Part shown: positions 36,242 through 46,181 of the stretch, in pieces
Numbering within the stretch: the stretch's first letter is position 1
Layout: each line of letters opens with the position of its first letter
Assembly: GCF_036962705.1 (NCBI RefSeq)
Contig: NZ_JBALOQ010000022.1
Coordinates: forward strand, 186,001 to 250,000
Length of the DNA: 64,000 bases
Direction: 5' to 3'
Source: Ferdinandcohnia sp036962705
Lineage (GTDB): Bacteria; Bacillota; Bacilli; Bacillales; Bacillaceae_L
The notes under the pieces: model-generated
The model's database searches: none
Seen by the model: the letters and a program-made list of their open reading frames with translations, nothing else
What the model was told of the DNA's origin: nothing
Made by a program: the position numbers and the translations under genes

Positions 36242-36273
36242 AAATCACCAAAAGCATGAGCCTTTGATGATTT
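36242..36273 (-). terminator. Terminator of the MFS gene
   Basis: AAATCACCAAAAGC and GCCTTTGATGATTT pair with G-U wobbles and are followed leftward by TTTTTTC. Confidence 0.65.
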
Positions 36274-37606
36274 ATTGTTTTTGTAGATTATGAGAATATA
36301 ATTTTTGACTGGCAAAAAAGCTAATGATTGTCGCAGCTGTTACAGAAATTAACATATACAAAATCAGATTATGCATTCCTTTAGCAACATCGACCTGACT
36401 TGTGATAAGCATCCCCATGATACTTGCTCCAAATGTTGTACCAATGTTTCTTGCAAAGAAATGAAGACTAGTTGACATCCCTTTTTGATGTGCTTCAGCC
36501 AATTCCTGTGAGCCAATTGTTCCAATCGTAACAACAATTCCAAACGCAAAACCTTGAATCGTTAAAATAGCAAAGATGTACAAGAAGCTAGAGTCTTTAT
36601 TCATGAAGAGTGCAAGAATTGCAGAAAGCACAAGCAGACCGTTTCCAAAGAAAATCGTATTGCGATAGCCATATTTTAAGATAAGATTCCCTGCCGGTAC
36701 AGATGCAAACATCCAGGCAGCGCTCATTCCGAAAAGAACAAGTCCACTTACTATAATCGAAATCCCCTGTACCTCTTGCATAAATAAAGGAACATAATTC
36801 TGAAACGCAAAAATACTTAAGAAAATTAAGACGCCATTAATATTCATCCATGAGATATTTTTGTTCTTTAAAATCTCAATCGGGATAAATCGTTTATCCG
36901 ATTTTTTCTCAGAATAGATGAATGCGACTAGGAAGATAATACCAATTAAATTATAGATTACAAGATTTTCCGTTGTAATGGTGTTCATTAAAAAGGCAAG
37001 CATACTTCCTGTGAAAAAAACTGCGCTGAGATAATTCAGTGGATTTTTATCCTTCGTAATGTTCTCTTTATATGGGATTAAACATAAAAGAACGATAATC
37101 CCGATTGGAATATTAATAAAGAAAATCCAGCGCCATGACATCGTTTCAACGAAAAAGCCACCGATTAGAGGTGCAATGACAGCAGAAACTCCCCACATTG
37201 CTGAAAAGAATCCCTGAATTTTCCCGCGCTTTTCGATTGAATACAGATCACCGGCAATAATCATCGTTAATGGTGCAACCCCACCAGCACCTAGTCCTTG
37301 GATTCCACGGTATACGATTAATTCCACCATGGAATCAGCTAAACCACAAAGTAATGATCCAATTGTAAAAAGAATAATAGAAATGCTAAATATCTTTTTT
37401 CTTCCATAAATATCGGCAAGTTTCCCGAATATTGGTAAGGAAACAGTAGAAAATAACACATATATGGCAAACATCCATCCATAAAACTTATAGCCGCCAA
37501 GCGTTTCTGCTATCGTTGGCGCAGTTGTCTGGAGAATTGTCGTATCCATAGCACTAATAAGCATCGCAAGCACAATACTTACTAAAACAAATGGTTTTGA
37601 TTTCAT
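36272..37606 (-). CDS. MFS drug-efflux transporter (DHA2, EmrB/QacA type)
   Basis: 444 aa, about 12-14 hydrophobic helices. Motif D1 near the N-terminus SAMDTTILQTTAPTIAETLGG, motif A GKLADIYGRKKIF and motif C-like GGVAPLTMIIAG-type region. A proton-driven exporter of unknown substrate; length is short for a 14-helix protein. The start follows AAAGGGG. Confidence 0.85.
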   Translation of the reverse strand: MKSKPFVLVSIVLAMLISAMDTTILQTTAPTIAETLGGYKFYGWMFAIYVLFSTVSLPIFGKLADIYGRKKIFSISIILFTIGSLLCGLADSMVELIVYRGIQGLGAGGVAPLTMIIAGDLYSIEKRGKIQGFFSAMWGVSAVIAPLIGGFFVETMSWRWIFFINIPIGIIVLLCLIPYKENITKDKNPLNYLSAVFFTGSMLAFLMNTITTENLVIYNLIGIIFLVAFIYSEKKSDKRFIPIEILKNKNISWMNINGVLIFLSIFAFQNYVPLFMQEVQGISIIVSGLVLFGMSAAWMFASVPAGNLILKYGYRNTIFFGNGLLVLSAILALFMNKDSSFLYIFAILTIQGFAFGIVVTIGTIGSQELAEAHQKGMSTSLHFFARNIGTTFGASIMGMLITSQVDVAKGMHNLILYMLISVTAATIISFFASQKLYSHNLQKQ

Positions 37607-37710
37607 TTTGTTTTCCCCTTTAAGTCTAGAATTACTCTATTATACTACAGATATTGGAAATGAAAAGATGCCTGTTATTCAATAGCACTACAAAAAAATG
37701 AGGTAATTAC

Positions 37711-38661
37711 ATGATCCGTATTACGGCAATTACACACAACAATGAACGAATTACCGATACCCCTATTTCAGAAATAAAAAATACTGAATGGAAATGGTAT
37801 TGGATTGATTTTAATCGTCCAACAGAAACGGAGCTTGAAGAATTATCAAAAACACTACATTTCCATCCACTAGCTATTGAAGATTGCATCCATGTCTTAG
37901 AGCGGCCAAAATTAGACTTTTATGAATCAAATACTTTTTTTGTCTCGCATAGCCTTCATCAGGATACGATGGAAAAGGAAGAAATAAATATATTTCTTGG
38001 TGAAGGATATATTGTGACCTTTCATTTAATGGAATCAAGTGAAGTGAATGATGTGTGGAACCGCTTATTGATGACCGACACGATTGAAAATTGGGATCCT
38101 TCGCTTGTGTTATATCACATCATCGATAAGCTGGTTGATAATTATTTCCCGATTGTTTACCACCTAGAAGATACATTAAAAGAAATTGAAGACAATTCGA
38201 ATGAAAAATCGATGGAAAAGCTACTAGATGAGCTTTTTGACACAAGACATAATTTACTTACTTTACGGCATACGGTAACACCGATGCGCGATTTGGTGTA
38301 TCGGATTATCAATTCGCATCGTCTTGATTTGCTACAGCATCGGATCGAATATTTTCATGACATTTATGACCACCTTTTAAGACTTACTGAAAAAATCGAT
38401 GCTAGCCGCGAATTAACAGCCGATATTCGTGATAGTTATTTATCTTTGAACTCGCACCAAACAAATAAAGTGATGCGGATACTAACCGTCATCACGACCA
38501 TCTTCATGCCACTTACCTTCATCGCCGGCATTTACGGCATGAATTTCAACCATATGCCTGAACTCACCTATAAATATGGGTATTTCATAATTCAAGGAAT
38601 TATGATTGTGATTGGAATTGGTATGTTTGTTTGGTTTAAGCAAAAAGGATGGTTTCGGTAA
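37711..38661 (+). CDS. corA: CorA family magnesium/divalent-cation channel
   Basis: 316 aa. Long N-terminal cytoplasmic domain with the stalk helix, then two C-terminal membrane helices with the pore signature YGMNFNHMPE (GMN). The C-terminus is basic (KQKGWFR), as usual. Pentameric Mg2+ (or Co2+/Zn2+) channel in the cytoplasmic membrane. The ribosome site is GAGG. Confidence 0.93.
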   Translation: MIRITAITHNNERITDTPISEIKNTEWKWYWIDFNRPTETELEELSKTLHFHPLAIEDCIHVLERPKLDFYESNTFFVSHSLHQDTMEKEEINIFLGEGYIVTFHLMESSEVNDVWNRLLMTDTIENWDPSLVLYHIIDKLVDNYFPIVYHLEDTLKEIEDNSNEKSMEKLLDELFDTRHNLLTLRHTVTPMRDLVYRIINSHRLDLLQHRIEYFHDIYDHLLRLTEKIDASRELTADIRDSYLSLNSHQTNKVMRILTVITTIFMPLTFIAGIYGMNFNHMPELTYKYGYFIIQGIMIVIGIGMFVWFKQKGWFR

Positions 38662-38696
38662 GTTTCGTTACGAATGACTGTCAGAGAAAAAATACA

Positions 38697-38725
38697 ACAG
38701 CCGACCCAAGAATTGGGTCGGCTCA
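38697..38725. terminator. Bidirectional terminator
   Basis: AGCCGACCCAA/TTGGGTCGGCT stem around a 3-nt loop between convergent genes. Confidence 0.85.
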
Positions 38726-38730
38726 ATCAA

Positions 38731-40953
38731 TTATTTATTTTTGTTACCATTGTTTGATTTTTCTTGTTCGTAAGATAGTCCAAATCCGTATTTATATTCG
38801 ACACCAGCTTTTGTCTTATAAGTGAAATGCTTATATTCTTCAGGTGCAAAGCTTGGAACATCTCCTACTTCTCGTTCTACAGCTTTCGCACTAGCTGGAA
38901 TAGCGAATGGAAGTTTACCAACAGGATTGAATTCCCCAGTGATTACATCAAATACTGCTTCTTGTTGTGTACCAAAAGTACCGATAAATGCAGCAGCTTT
39001 TGGCTCAAGCTTATTAATTAGCCATTGGTTCGTAAAGTTTACAGCAGTAATCGTTGGAACCGCTTTTTGGATCTCAACAATTCGGTCAAGATCATATACT
39101 CCAGTTTCCGGCCCAACTGTAATACGTGGATTATTATCCCAGTTAGACTGTGTAGGTTTCAAATATACATAAGCATGTGTTGCTTCCTCAACACTATCAA
39201 CTAATTCGATGTTAGAGAATTTTTCTTTTAGTGTATTCTTTAAGTCTGCAGTAAATGCAGCAGTTTGTAATGCAGAATTTTCTGCAACATATTTTGCAGC
39301 TTCTTCTCCTTTTAGATTTCTTGGTGCTGCTACACCAATAAATCCTTCTACATAAAGTTTAACATTTTCTAATTTTTCTTCAGTTAACGGTAATAGATTT
39401 TCGCCTTTAACTTTATCATTACGCATTAAAACAACTGACTTTTGATGTGCTTCATATGCTAATGCTCTATGTTCTTCATCGTTTGCTAGAGCAATTGCTT
39501 CATCAGGATTTACATATGGATCCTCAAACAGACCTAATGTCATCATTTCAGATAAAGTATAAGTAATGGATTCATCAACTTTGGATTCATCTAGTAAACC
39601 GCTAGTAACTGCCTCAATTACTAGATCTGGTGTTGCACCACCCGAAATAATGTTAGTTCCTGCATTTACCGCTTTTGCAACTTTTTCTACTGCTGATTTA
39701 TCCAAGTAACCCCATGCACTACCAGCAACAGCACCTGAGTCAGAGTTAATATATCCTTGGAAACCAAGACCTTCGCGTAAATAACGGATAATTCCTTCAT
39801 TTAATGTCATTCCAACTTCTTCAAATTGCTGATCATCACTATATGGTGGTAACCCCTGTTCAGCACTTTCATTACTTGGATATGCGTAATAAGGCATTAC
39901 AGATGCTACACCAGCTTCAATCGCTCTTAGGAACGGAGGAATGTGATACTTTTCCATGCTTCCTTCTGTTGGATAAATATTAAATCTACCGTTTTCAAAG
40001 TGAGGGTCTTGTCCATCATCACGAGCTCCACCGCCAGGGAAGTGTTTAACTGTGATGGCTACACCGTCTGTACCAAGTTCTTCAGTTTGGAATCCTTTAA
40101 CGAGTTCATAATTCATGTCTCCAACTAGTTTTGGATCTTCACCGAATGTCTCCTCAATTCTTGCCCAAAGTGGATCTGTTGCAACGTCGGCCATATATCC
40201 ATAAACCTTACGAATTCCAGCAGCTCTCCATTCTTGGCGGGCAATATCAGCAAATTCACCAACAGCTTCTACATCTCTAGCAGCTGCTAAACCTAATGTT
40301 CCAGGCCAGAAAGTATGTTGATCCTGAACATTCGTTATATTTGTATAATCTGTAGATTGAGAGTTTCTTGGATTGGAAGTAATCACAACTGGAATCCCTA
40401 ATTCTACTCCTTCTGCTAATTGTTGCATTTGGTTATTATAATTGGCAATATCTCCTAAGTTTTGCGATAGACGATAAATAACATGGCGCAATTTTTGCTC
40501 AGTAACAATTTTACTATTTTGAGGAGTTACAAATTTCCCATCTGCAGGATCTGCTTCTGGAGTGTGTGTATTGATATACATTAATCCAGCTTTTTGCTCA
40601 AGACTCATTTTGCTAATCAAATCTGCTACACGTTCTGAAACTGGTTTTCTCCAGTCTTCATAAATATCTAAACTTCTACTGCCATTTGCATCTCTAAAAT
40701 ACTTGTCGCCAATTTCAAGAATTCTATCTTGAGTTGCTACTTCAATTTCTGGTTGACCGTCTGCTTTTGCAACTTTATAGGTAGTGATTGCACCTCGTCC
40801 AGTATACGGTGTAGCTTCTCCTTCTTCACCTGTGTACCCTTGCTCATCTGCAAAACCTATTGTTGGAGCAACAAGTGAAAGTGCAAGTGTACTTGCGATA
40901 AGTTTTTTTCTTAATTTTGAAGCTTTTCTGATTTTTTTAGATACTGATGCCAT
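38731..40953 (-). CDS. Secreted glycoside hydrolase family 3 (beta-glucosidase/hexosaminidase-like)
   Basis: 740 aa. Signal peptide with a very basic start (KKIRKASKLRKKLIAS) and cleavage near GFA-DE. Family 3 N-terminal TIM barrel: VKHFPGGGARDDG with the conserved Lys-His, and a nucleophile Asp in YINSDSGAV. The C-terminal alpha/beta sandwich follows (VVLMRNDK, LLPL). No C-terminal Fn3 domain and no cell-wall anchor. It releases sugar from exo ends of beta-glycans; exact substrate unknown. A cre-like site lies upstream. Ribosome site GGGAGG. Confidence 0.88.
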   Translation of the reverse strand: MASVSKKIRKASKLRKKLIASTLALSLVAPTIGFADEQGYTGEEGEATPYTGRGAITTYKVAKADGQPEIEVATQDRILEIGDKYFRDANGSRSLDIYEDWRKPVSERVADLISKMSLEQKAGLMYINTHTPEADPADGKFVTPQNSKIVTEQKLRHVIYRLSQNLGDIANYNNQMQQLAEGVELGIPVVITSNPRNSQSTDYTNITNVQDQHTFWPGTLGLAAARDVEAVGEFADIARQEWRAAGIRKVYGYMADVATDPLWARIEETFGEDPKLVGDMNYELVKGFQTEELGTDGVAITVKHFPGGGARDDGQDPHFENGRFNIYPTEGSMEKYHIPPFLRAIEAGVASVMPYYAYPSNESAEQGLPPYSDDQQFEEVGMTLNEGIIRYLREGLGFQGYINSDSGAVAGSAWGYLDKSAVEKVAKAVNAGTNIISGGATPDLVIEAVTSGLLDESKVDESITYTLSEMMTLGLFEDPYVNPDEAIALANDEEHRALAYEAHQKSVVLMRNDKVKGENLLPLTEEKLENVKLYVEGFIGVAAPRNLKGEEAAKYVAENSALQTAAFTADLKNTLKEKFSNIELVDSVEEATHAYVYLKPTQSNWDNNPRITVGPETGVYDLDRIVEIQKAVPTITAVNFTNQWLINKLEPKAAAFIGTFGTQQEAVFDVITGEFNPVGKLPFAIPASAKAVEREVGDVPSFAPEEYKHFTYKTKAGVEYKYGFGLSYEQEKSNNGNKNK

Positions 40954-41449
40954 TTTTCTTCCTCCCTTTGATAAATGATTTGTTTACTATAAAAATAGTG
41001 TGATTTATAGAACAATACTACCTCCCAAAATAATAGATAAAGCCTTAGATTTTTGGGGTTCGTATCCATTCTCAACTTCATTTACTACTAAATAGAAATA
41101 CTAAAAAAGAAGAAATCGATTTGATGCACTTTTAGTTAACGCTTTCAGAATACGCTTCCATTTTTACTGAAAAAAATTAATTAATTAGACTACTAAACAA
41201 ATTAACTACTAATATACTACCATTTTAGTATGTTAATCATCATGAGGCTTAGATACTAATTTAAAGTGGGTCTTTCGTGGGTAAAATATTTCTAATTGCA
41301 TAGTAAAAATGTAATATCTTAGGTTAAATAGTCTGATGAAATTTTAAATTATTAATAAATGATGTCTGAAAATACTATTAACTTCCCTATTATTTCAGGT
41401 ATAATAAAAATTGTTAGAGAATCGAAATATTTTATTTGGAGGTCAAATC
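40954..41449. other. Divergent intergenic region between the glycosidase and pepF
   Basis: About 500 bp, very AT-rich with repeated TACTAA/TTAGTA words and a small ACTAT/ATAGT dyad at 40987-41000. Apart from the cre-like site listed separately, no gene or RNA was recognised; it presumably holds both promoters. Confidence 0.6.
41134..41147 (-). promoter_or_regulatory. Catabolite-responsive element (cre)-like site
   Basis: Minus strand TGAAAGCGTTAACT matches the cre consensus TGWAANCGNTNWCA at all but the last position. It lies about 180 bp upstream of the glycosidase start, which fits CcpA control of a sugar-releasing enzyme. Confidence 0.55.
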
Positions 41450-43264
41450 ATGACGAAGGTTAAAGATAGACTATTAACTCGTGCTGAGGTACATATTGAA
41501 CAAACATGGAAGCTTGAAGACTTGTTTCCCTCAGTTGACGCATGGGAACAAGAATTATCTGCAATAGAAGCTGATATATCAACCGTTACCAAATTCAAAG
41601 GGAAATTAGCTAATGATGCAAAAACTTTTTTAGATTGTTTACTTGCTGAGGAAGAACTTTACAAACGTATGATTTTAGTAGGTACATATGCAAGTCTACG
41701 TTTCAACGAGGATGCGACAAATCCTGAGAATCAAGGAAATGCGGCTCGAGTTTCATCTGTTTTTTCAGGGATTAGTGCAGGACTATCATTTATCGAGTCT
41801 GAGATACTTGCATTACCGCAAGAGAAAATTCACCAATACATAAAAGAAGAAAAAGAATTAGAAGTATTCCAGAATAATCTAACGGTGATTTTAGAGAAAA
41901 AGCCACATACCCTATCACCCGAGACAGAAGAAGCGCTGGCCGCTCTTGGTGAAGTACATTCTGCACCATATATGATTTATCAACGAAGCAAGGCATCTGA
42001 TATGACATTTCCTTCTTTTAAGGATGAAGAAGGAAATGAGCTTCCACTCTCCTTTGCTTTATTTGAGGATCGCTATGAACTATCTGAAAATCCGACAATT
42101 AGACGCAATGCATTTAATGCTTTTTCTGATACTTTGAAAAAATATCAAAATACATTTGCTGCAGCTTATGCAACAGAAGTAACGAAACAAGTAACACTAT
42201 CAAAATTACGTAACTATCAATCTGTTACACATATGCTATTGCATCCGCAACAGGTTACGTTAGAAATGTACAATAATCAATTAGATATTATTCAAACTGA
42301 ACTTGCACCACATATGCGCAAATTCGCAAAACTTAAGCAACGGGTGCTTGGTTTGGATAAAATTCATTTTAGTGATTTAAAAGCACCACTTGATCCTGAT
42401 TTCAATCCAAAAACCACTTATGAAGAGGCGTCAAAAACTATTCTTGAGGCTTTACAGGTAATGGGTCCAGAGTACAGTGCAATCATGGAAAAAGGTCTAA
42501 CAGAGCGCTGGGTTGACCTCCCTGCTAACGTAGGTAAATCTACAGGTGCCTTCTGTTCAAGTCCTTATGGTGCCCATCCGTATATTTTAATTACTTGGAC
42601 TGACACAATGCGAGGTGCGTTTATTCTTGCTCACGAACTTGGTCATGCGGGTCATTTTTATTATGCAAATGGAAACCAACGAGTTGGAAATACTCGTCCA
42701 TCGACTTACTTTATCGAAGCTCCTTCGACAATGAACGAGTTACTTCTTGCAGAACATCTTTTATCAAAAACAGATGATAAGAGAATGAAGCGTTGGGTCA
42801 TCCTTCAGTTACTAGGAACGTACTATCATAACTTTGTGACACATTTGCTTGAGGGAGAATATCAACGTCGAGTATATGCTTTATCTGAAAGCGGAAAACC
42901 AATCACTGCTCCTGCATTAAGTGCTATTAAAGGTGAAGTATTAAAATCCTTCTGGGGAGACGCGGTGGAAATTGATGATGCTGCAAGCTTAACTTGGATG
43001 CGTCAGCCACATTATTATATGGGTCTATATCCATATACGTATTCTGCTGGATTAACCGCTTCTACTGCAGTTGCACAATTAATAAAAGAAGAAGGCCAGC
43101 CTGTAGTTGATCGCTGGATTGAGGTTTTAAAAGCTGGCGGTACAATGAAGCCACTTGAATTAATGAAATATGCTGGTGTTGACATGACTAAGCCAGACGC
43201 AATTCGCAAAGCTGTTGCTTATGTAGGAGACCTAATTGAGGAATTAGAAGGTCTGTACGAATAA
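41450..43264 (+). CDS. pepF: Oligoendopeptidase F
   Basis: 604-aa cytoplasmic M3-family zinc peptidase that cuts short oligopeptides. Zinc motif AHELGHAGHF with a downstream Glu in FIEAPSTMNE. Helical N-terminal part as in the family. Start ATG 41450 follows GGAGG by 7-8 nt; an in-frame codon at 41411 has no site. Confidence 0.94.
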   Translation: MTKVKDRLLTRAEVHIEQTWKLEDLFPSVDAWEQELSAIEADISTVTKFKGKLANDAKTFLDCLLAEEELYKRMILVGTYASLRFNEDATNPENQGNAARVSSVFSGISAGLSFIESEILALPQEKIHQYIKEEKELEVFQNNLTVILEKKPHTLSPETEEALAALGEVHSAPYMIYQRSKASDMTFPSFKDEEGNELPLSFALFEDRYELSENPTIRRNAFNAFSDTLKKYQNTFAAAYATEVTKQVTLSKLRNYQSVTHMLLHPQQVTLEMYNNQLDIIQTELAPHMRKFAKLKQRVLGLDKIHFSDLKAPLDPDFNPKTTYEEASKTILEALQVMGPEYSAIMEKGLTERWVDLPANVGKSTGAFCSSPYGAHPYILITWTDTMRGAFILAHELGHAGHFYYANGNQRVGNTRPSTYFIEAPSTMNELLLAEHLLSKTDDKRMKRWVILQLLGTYYHNFVTHLLEGEYQRRVYALSESGKPITAPALSAIKGEVLKSFWGDAVEIDDAASLTWMRQPHYYMGLYPYTYSAGLTASTAVAQLIKEEGQPVVDRWIEVLKAGGTMKPLELMKYAGVDMTKPDAIRKAVAYVGDLIEELEGLYE

Positions 43265-43270
43265 GATTTA

Positions 43271-43301
43271 TGAAATGCCCAGAGCTAATCTGGGCATTTG
43301 C
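43271..43301 (+). terminator. Terminator of pepF
   Basis: AAATGCCCAGA/TCTGGGCATTT stem, 5-nt loop. Confidence 0.8.
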
Positions 43302-43356
43302 TATATAGAAAAACTCGTGCATATAAAACTAACTCAGTTAAATTAACATCATGAAA

Positions 43357-43767
43357 TTAATGTTCATTTTCGATTATTTCAATATAGTAAGCTTTGATTT
43401 TACCTGGATTTGATTCCCTAAGATTATCACCATAAACCCTTACTTTTTGATTGCTTTTAAGCCCCTTAAATATGTTCTGATTTTCTGCATTTTTGTGTCT
43501 TGATACAATAATTGTGCTGCTGGTCCTATAGTTTGAGGTAAAATAGCCTATTAATCTGTCACCTCTACTTATTGGCTTATCATTTATCAATATAGAACCT
43601 ATCCTTTTAGAATCTACATAACCCTCAATAATCATATAATCTTCTGGTATTTTTTTAAAATCAATTGATGTTCCTTTTTGAGATCTTACTTCGTGATGAA
43701 CCATCATAAATACCAAAAAAAGCAAACAAGCTAACATAATTCTATTGTTTGGTGGAGACTTAACCAT
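43357..43767 (-). CDS. Small exported protein, DUF3221-like
   Basis: 136 aa. One N-terminal hydrophobic helix (MLACLLFLVFMMV) after a short basic/polar start, then a small beta-rich domain with GYVDSKRIGSILINDKPIS and KVRVYGDNLRESNPGKIKAYYIEII. This resembles the DUF3221 group of Bacillus exported proteins of unknown role; the assignment is tentative. The start is ATG 43767 after GGGGGG. Confidence 0.65.
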   Translation of the reverse strand: MVKSPPNNRIMLACLLFLVFMMVHHEVRSQKGTSIDFKKIPEDYMIIEGYVDSKRIGSILINDKPISRGDRLIGYFTSNYRTSSTIIVSRHKNAENQNIFKGLKSNQKVRVYGDNLRESNPGKIKAYYIEIIENEH

Positions 43768-43931
43768 ATCTACCCCCCTCACCAAATTAAATCAGAAATA
43801 TTCCCTATATTTTAATAATGTGCTTAATATTCTGATTCATGTGATTCAATAGATTCGTAAATTCTCTTCTTATCTTAGGACCTCCATTTAGCATTGTAGA
43901 AGTCTCAATCCTAAAAAACCCCTTTTCGGTT

Positions 43932-44402
43932 TCAGAAGGAACTTTCCAACTCCCATAAGCGATTTCCTACCTCTTCAAGGAGCGCCTTTGCTCTTTTTTC
44001 AATATTGTTTGGAAGATTGTCTTTGCTAAAGAACTCTAGATTTATACTTTCGCCATCGTTCATTTCTAGTACACCAGTGACATTTTTTGCATGAAACAAA
44101 TTTATTACACTATATGTTTCATCTCCACTTGGATACAGAAAATAATAACGTGGGCCTGAGAAAACACCAATTAATGTGAATTCACTTGCTATTAAACCGG
44201 TTTCTTCCTTTAGTTCACGCGCAGCAACTTCCTCTATAGTTTCACCCAGTTCCATCGAACCACCTGGTAAACCCCAATCCAATGTATCAGACCGATGTTG
44301 AAAAAGGATTTCATTATTATCATTAACAACAAGAATTGTTGCACCTACCGTTAAGATAGGTCGTGTTCCGATTAATTTTCTTAGTTCAGATATATAGTTC
44401 AC
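43932..44402 (-). CDS. Nudix hydrolase
   Basis: 156 aa. A complete Nudix box is present: GGSMELGETIEEVAARELKE followed by ETGL (about residues 47-70), which binds Mg and cleaves nucleoside-diphosphate-X compounds. The substrate is unknown. The start is GTG, 8 nt after AGGAG. Downstream-most of a run of minus-strand accessory enzymes. Confidence 0.88.
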   Translation of the reverse strand: MNYISELRKLIGTRPILTVGATILVVNDNNEILFQHRSDTLDWGLPGGSMELGETIEEVAARELKEETGLIASEFTLIGVFSGPRYYFLYPSGDETYSVINLFHAKNVTGVLEMNDGESINLEFFSKDNLPNNIEKRAKALLEEVGNRLWELESSF

Positions 44403-44458
44403 AATTTTTTCTCCTCATTCTAATATTCTTGTAAAATATATTTCCTAAAATGATGTTT

Positions 44459-44848
44459 TTAAACTGTACAAGCCATAATTACATTTCCATCTGGGTCTTT
44501 AAAATTAAACCATGCAAAGTTCTCTCCAACTCTTTCAATTTCCCTTACGATTTCGATATCATTTGATTTAATAAAATCATAGGCAACATCAATGTCTTCA
44601 ACTAAAAAATTAAAAATTGGGTTGTGTGAAGGTCTGTGGGTGAAAGTAGGATCAAAGGCATGGTCATCCAAAGTTAAACTTGTTGTTCCAGTAATCGGGA
44701 TGTTATAAATGGGAGATTGCACGTTATTTAAATCCGGTTCAAAACCTAAGATGTTGCTGTACCAATGAACCGCATTTTTTAAATCTGTAACGTGAATGAA
44801 TACTCCTCCCATTGTGTTTTTAATGGGTGATTCACTAGAAATTGCCAT
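44459..44848 (-). CDS. VOC-family protein (glyoxalase/bleomycin-resistance fold)
   Basis: 129 aa: GGVFIHVTDLKNAVHWYSNILGF is the first beta-alpha-beta module and WFNFKDPDGNVIMA the last, with metal-ligand-type His/Glu positions. Members include lyases, dioxygenases and drug-binding proteins; no specific role is readable. ATG 44848 follows AAGGA by 9-10 nt. Confidence 0.82.
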   Translation of the reverse strand: MAISSESPIKNTMGGVFIHVTDLKNAVHWYSNILGFEPDLNNVQSPIYNIPITGTTSLTLDDHAFDPTFTHRPSHNPIFNFLVEDIDVAYDFIKSNDIEIVREIERVGENFAWFNFKDPDGNVIMACTV

Positions 44849-44861
44849 ATGTAACACTTCC

Positions 44862-45473
44862 TTATCCTAAAATTTGTTTTAAATGAATAATACCTTTATC
44901 AACAGACGTCTCTATATATCCTACAATCTGATCAAATGTAAATACATTTAATTTCTCGTTTACAATATCTTTGTTATACTCCATGCCCTCAACTACATAT
45001 GGAAGGAAAGCTTCTACTTCCTTGTACTTAACCTCTTCTAAATCAATTATTGACGATGATACCAAATGTAGTTTTTCTTTTAACTGATTGGAGAATCCAT
45101 AGTGTTCTAATAACTTTCCATTCAGTAGTCTAAAATCATTGTGATACAACTGTAATATCTCGGGATTGGCTTCCATTCTATTTCTTAACCATGGAAGGTA
45201 AAAACCCTTTAACCAAACATCATCCGCAATTAAATGGGAATAATAACCTAATATATAATCATTTTTCGCATGGAAATGATACTTATATAAGAATTTTTGG
45301 TAATCGATTTCTCGTAAATAATCTGCAACATCACCTGTATAAAAATGGGATAAATCTTTTGGTGCTACTGCATCTGGAGCAATCCCTCCAAGTAAGAATG
45401 ATGTTTTATTGGAAATAGACAAACAATCTGCTATTTTAGTAGAAATTATGGCATGCATAATTCGAGAACCCAA
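44862..45473 (-). CDS. Zinc-dependent phospholipase C-like hydrolase
   Basis: 203 aa. Starts MGSRIMHAIISTKIADCL, then GGIAPDAVAPKDLSHFYTGD, FHAKNDYILGYYSHLIADDVW: the His/Asp spacing is that of the zinc-dependent phospholipase C/S1-P1-like domain (often annotated hydrolase). No signal peptide, so an intracellular role is likely. TTG start, 9 nt after GGAGG. Confidence 0.7.
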   Translation of the reverse strand: MGSRIMHAIISTKIADCLSISNKTSFLLGGIAPDAVAPKDLSHFYTGDVADYLREIDYQKFLYKYHFHAKNDYILGYYSHLIADDVWLKGFYLPWLRNRMEANPEILQLYHNDFRLLNGKLLEHYGFSNQLKEKLHLVSSSIIDLEEVKYKEVEAFLPYVVEGMEYNKDIVNEKLNVFTFDQIVGYIETSVDKGIIHLKQILG

Positions 45474-45488
45474 AAGACTCTCCCTCCT

Positions 45489-46163
45489 CTATGAACATTC
45501 CAGATCAAACTTCTTTATTACAGATGGAAGTTCTGCCAAATCATCAATGATATAATCTGCATCAACATTATCCCACTGCAAATCCTTTTTCCAAATTCCT
45601 TTCATGCCCACATTACGGGCAGCTTTTACATCATTTTCTGGGTGGTCACCTATAAATATACATTGATTTTTAGGTACATTTAGCTGTGCCACTGCCTTCA
45701 TAAATATTTGAGGATCTGGCTTTTTGATTCCTTCCCATTCAGAAATTAAAATAATATCAAAATATTTTTCTATCCCTAGTGCTTTAATATTATCAAACTG
45801 AAACTGACCTTCTCCATTTGTAATAATGCCTAATTGAAGTCCATTTCCTTTTAATTCTTCTAACATAGGAATAAGATTTGGGAAAGGCACACAATTATTT
45901 TTAAACAGATTGATATAATCCTGCAGCAGTTCTTTCCAAGTAATTCCCATAATATGAAATTCTTCAACTAATTGTTGATACACTTTGTCTTTCCATACAT
46001 ATCCACGGCAATCTAATTCTATAAACCTCTTGATATAGGTTTCTTTTGGGATATAGTCTACAACTTCCTTTAATCTTACATACTGGGTTGTTATAAATTT
46101 TTTTACAGATTCATCTCTATTCAATAGTGTTCCATCTAAATCAAAAATAGCGGCTTTTATCAT
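45489..46163 (-). CDS. HAD-family hydrolase
   Basis: 224 aa. HAD motifs in order: FDLDGTLLN (nucleophile Asp), LGIITNGEGQFQ (motif II Thr), KKPDPQIF (Lys) and FIGDHPENDVKAARNVG (acidic motif IV). The cap is helical, as in phosphoglycolate/5'-nucleotidase-like members. Substrate unknown. Start ATG 46163 is preceded by AGG; an upstream ATG at 46178 lacks a site. Confidence 0.87.
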   Translation of the reverse strand: MIKAAIFDLDGTLLNRDESVKKFITTQYVRLKEVVDYIPKETYIKRFIELDCRGYVWKDKVYQQLVEEFHIMGITWKELLQDYINLFKNNCVPFPNLIPMLEELKGNGLQLGIITNGEGQFQFDNIKALGIEKYFDIILISEWEGIKKPDPQIFMKAVAQLNVPKNQCIFIGDHPENDVKAARNVGMKGIWKKDLQWDNVDADYIIDDLAELPSVIKKFDLECS

Positions 46164-46181
46164 GTTTTTACCTGCCATCTA

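Noticed and set aside
41160..41260. AT-rich repeated TACTAA words as an origin or regulatory array
   Set aside because: Spacing is irregular and no DnaA-box-like TTATCCACA motifs were seen; likely base composition.
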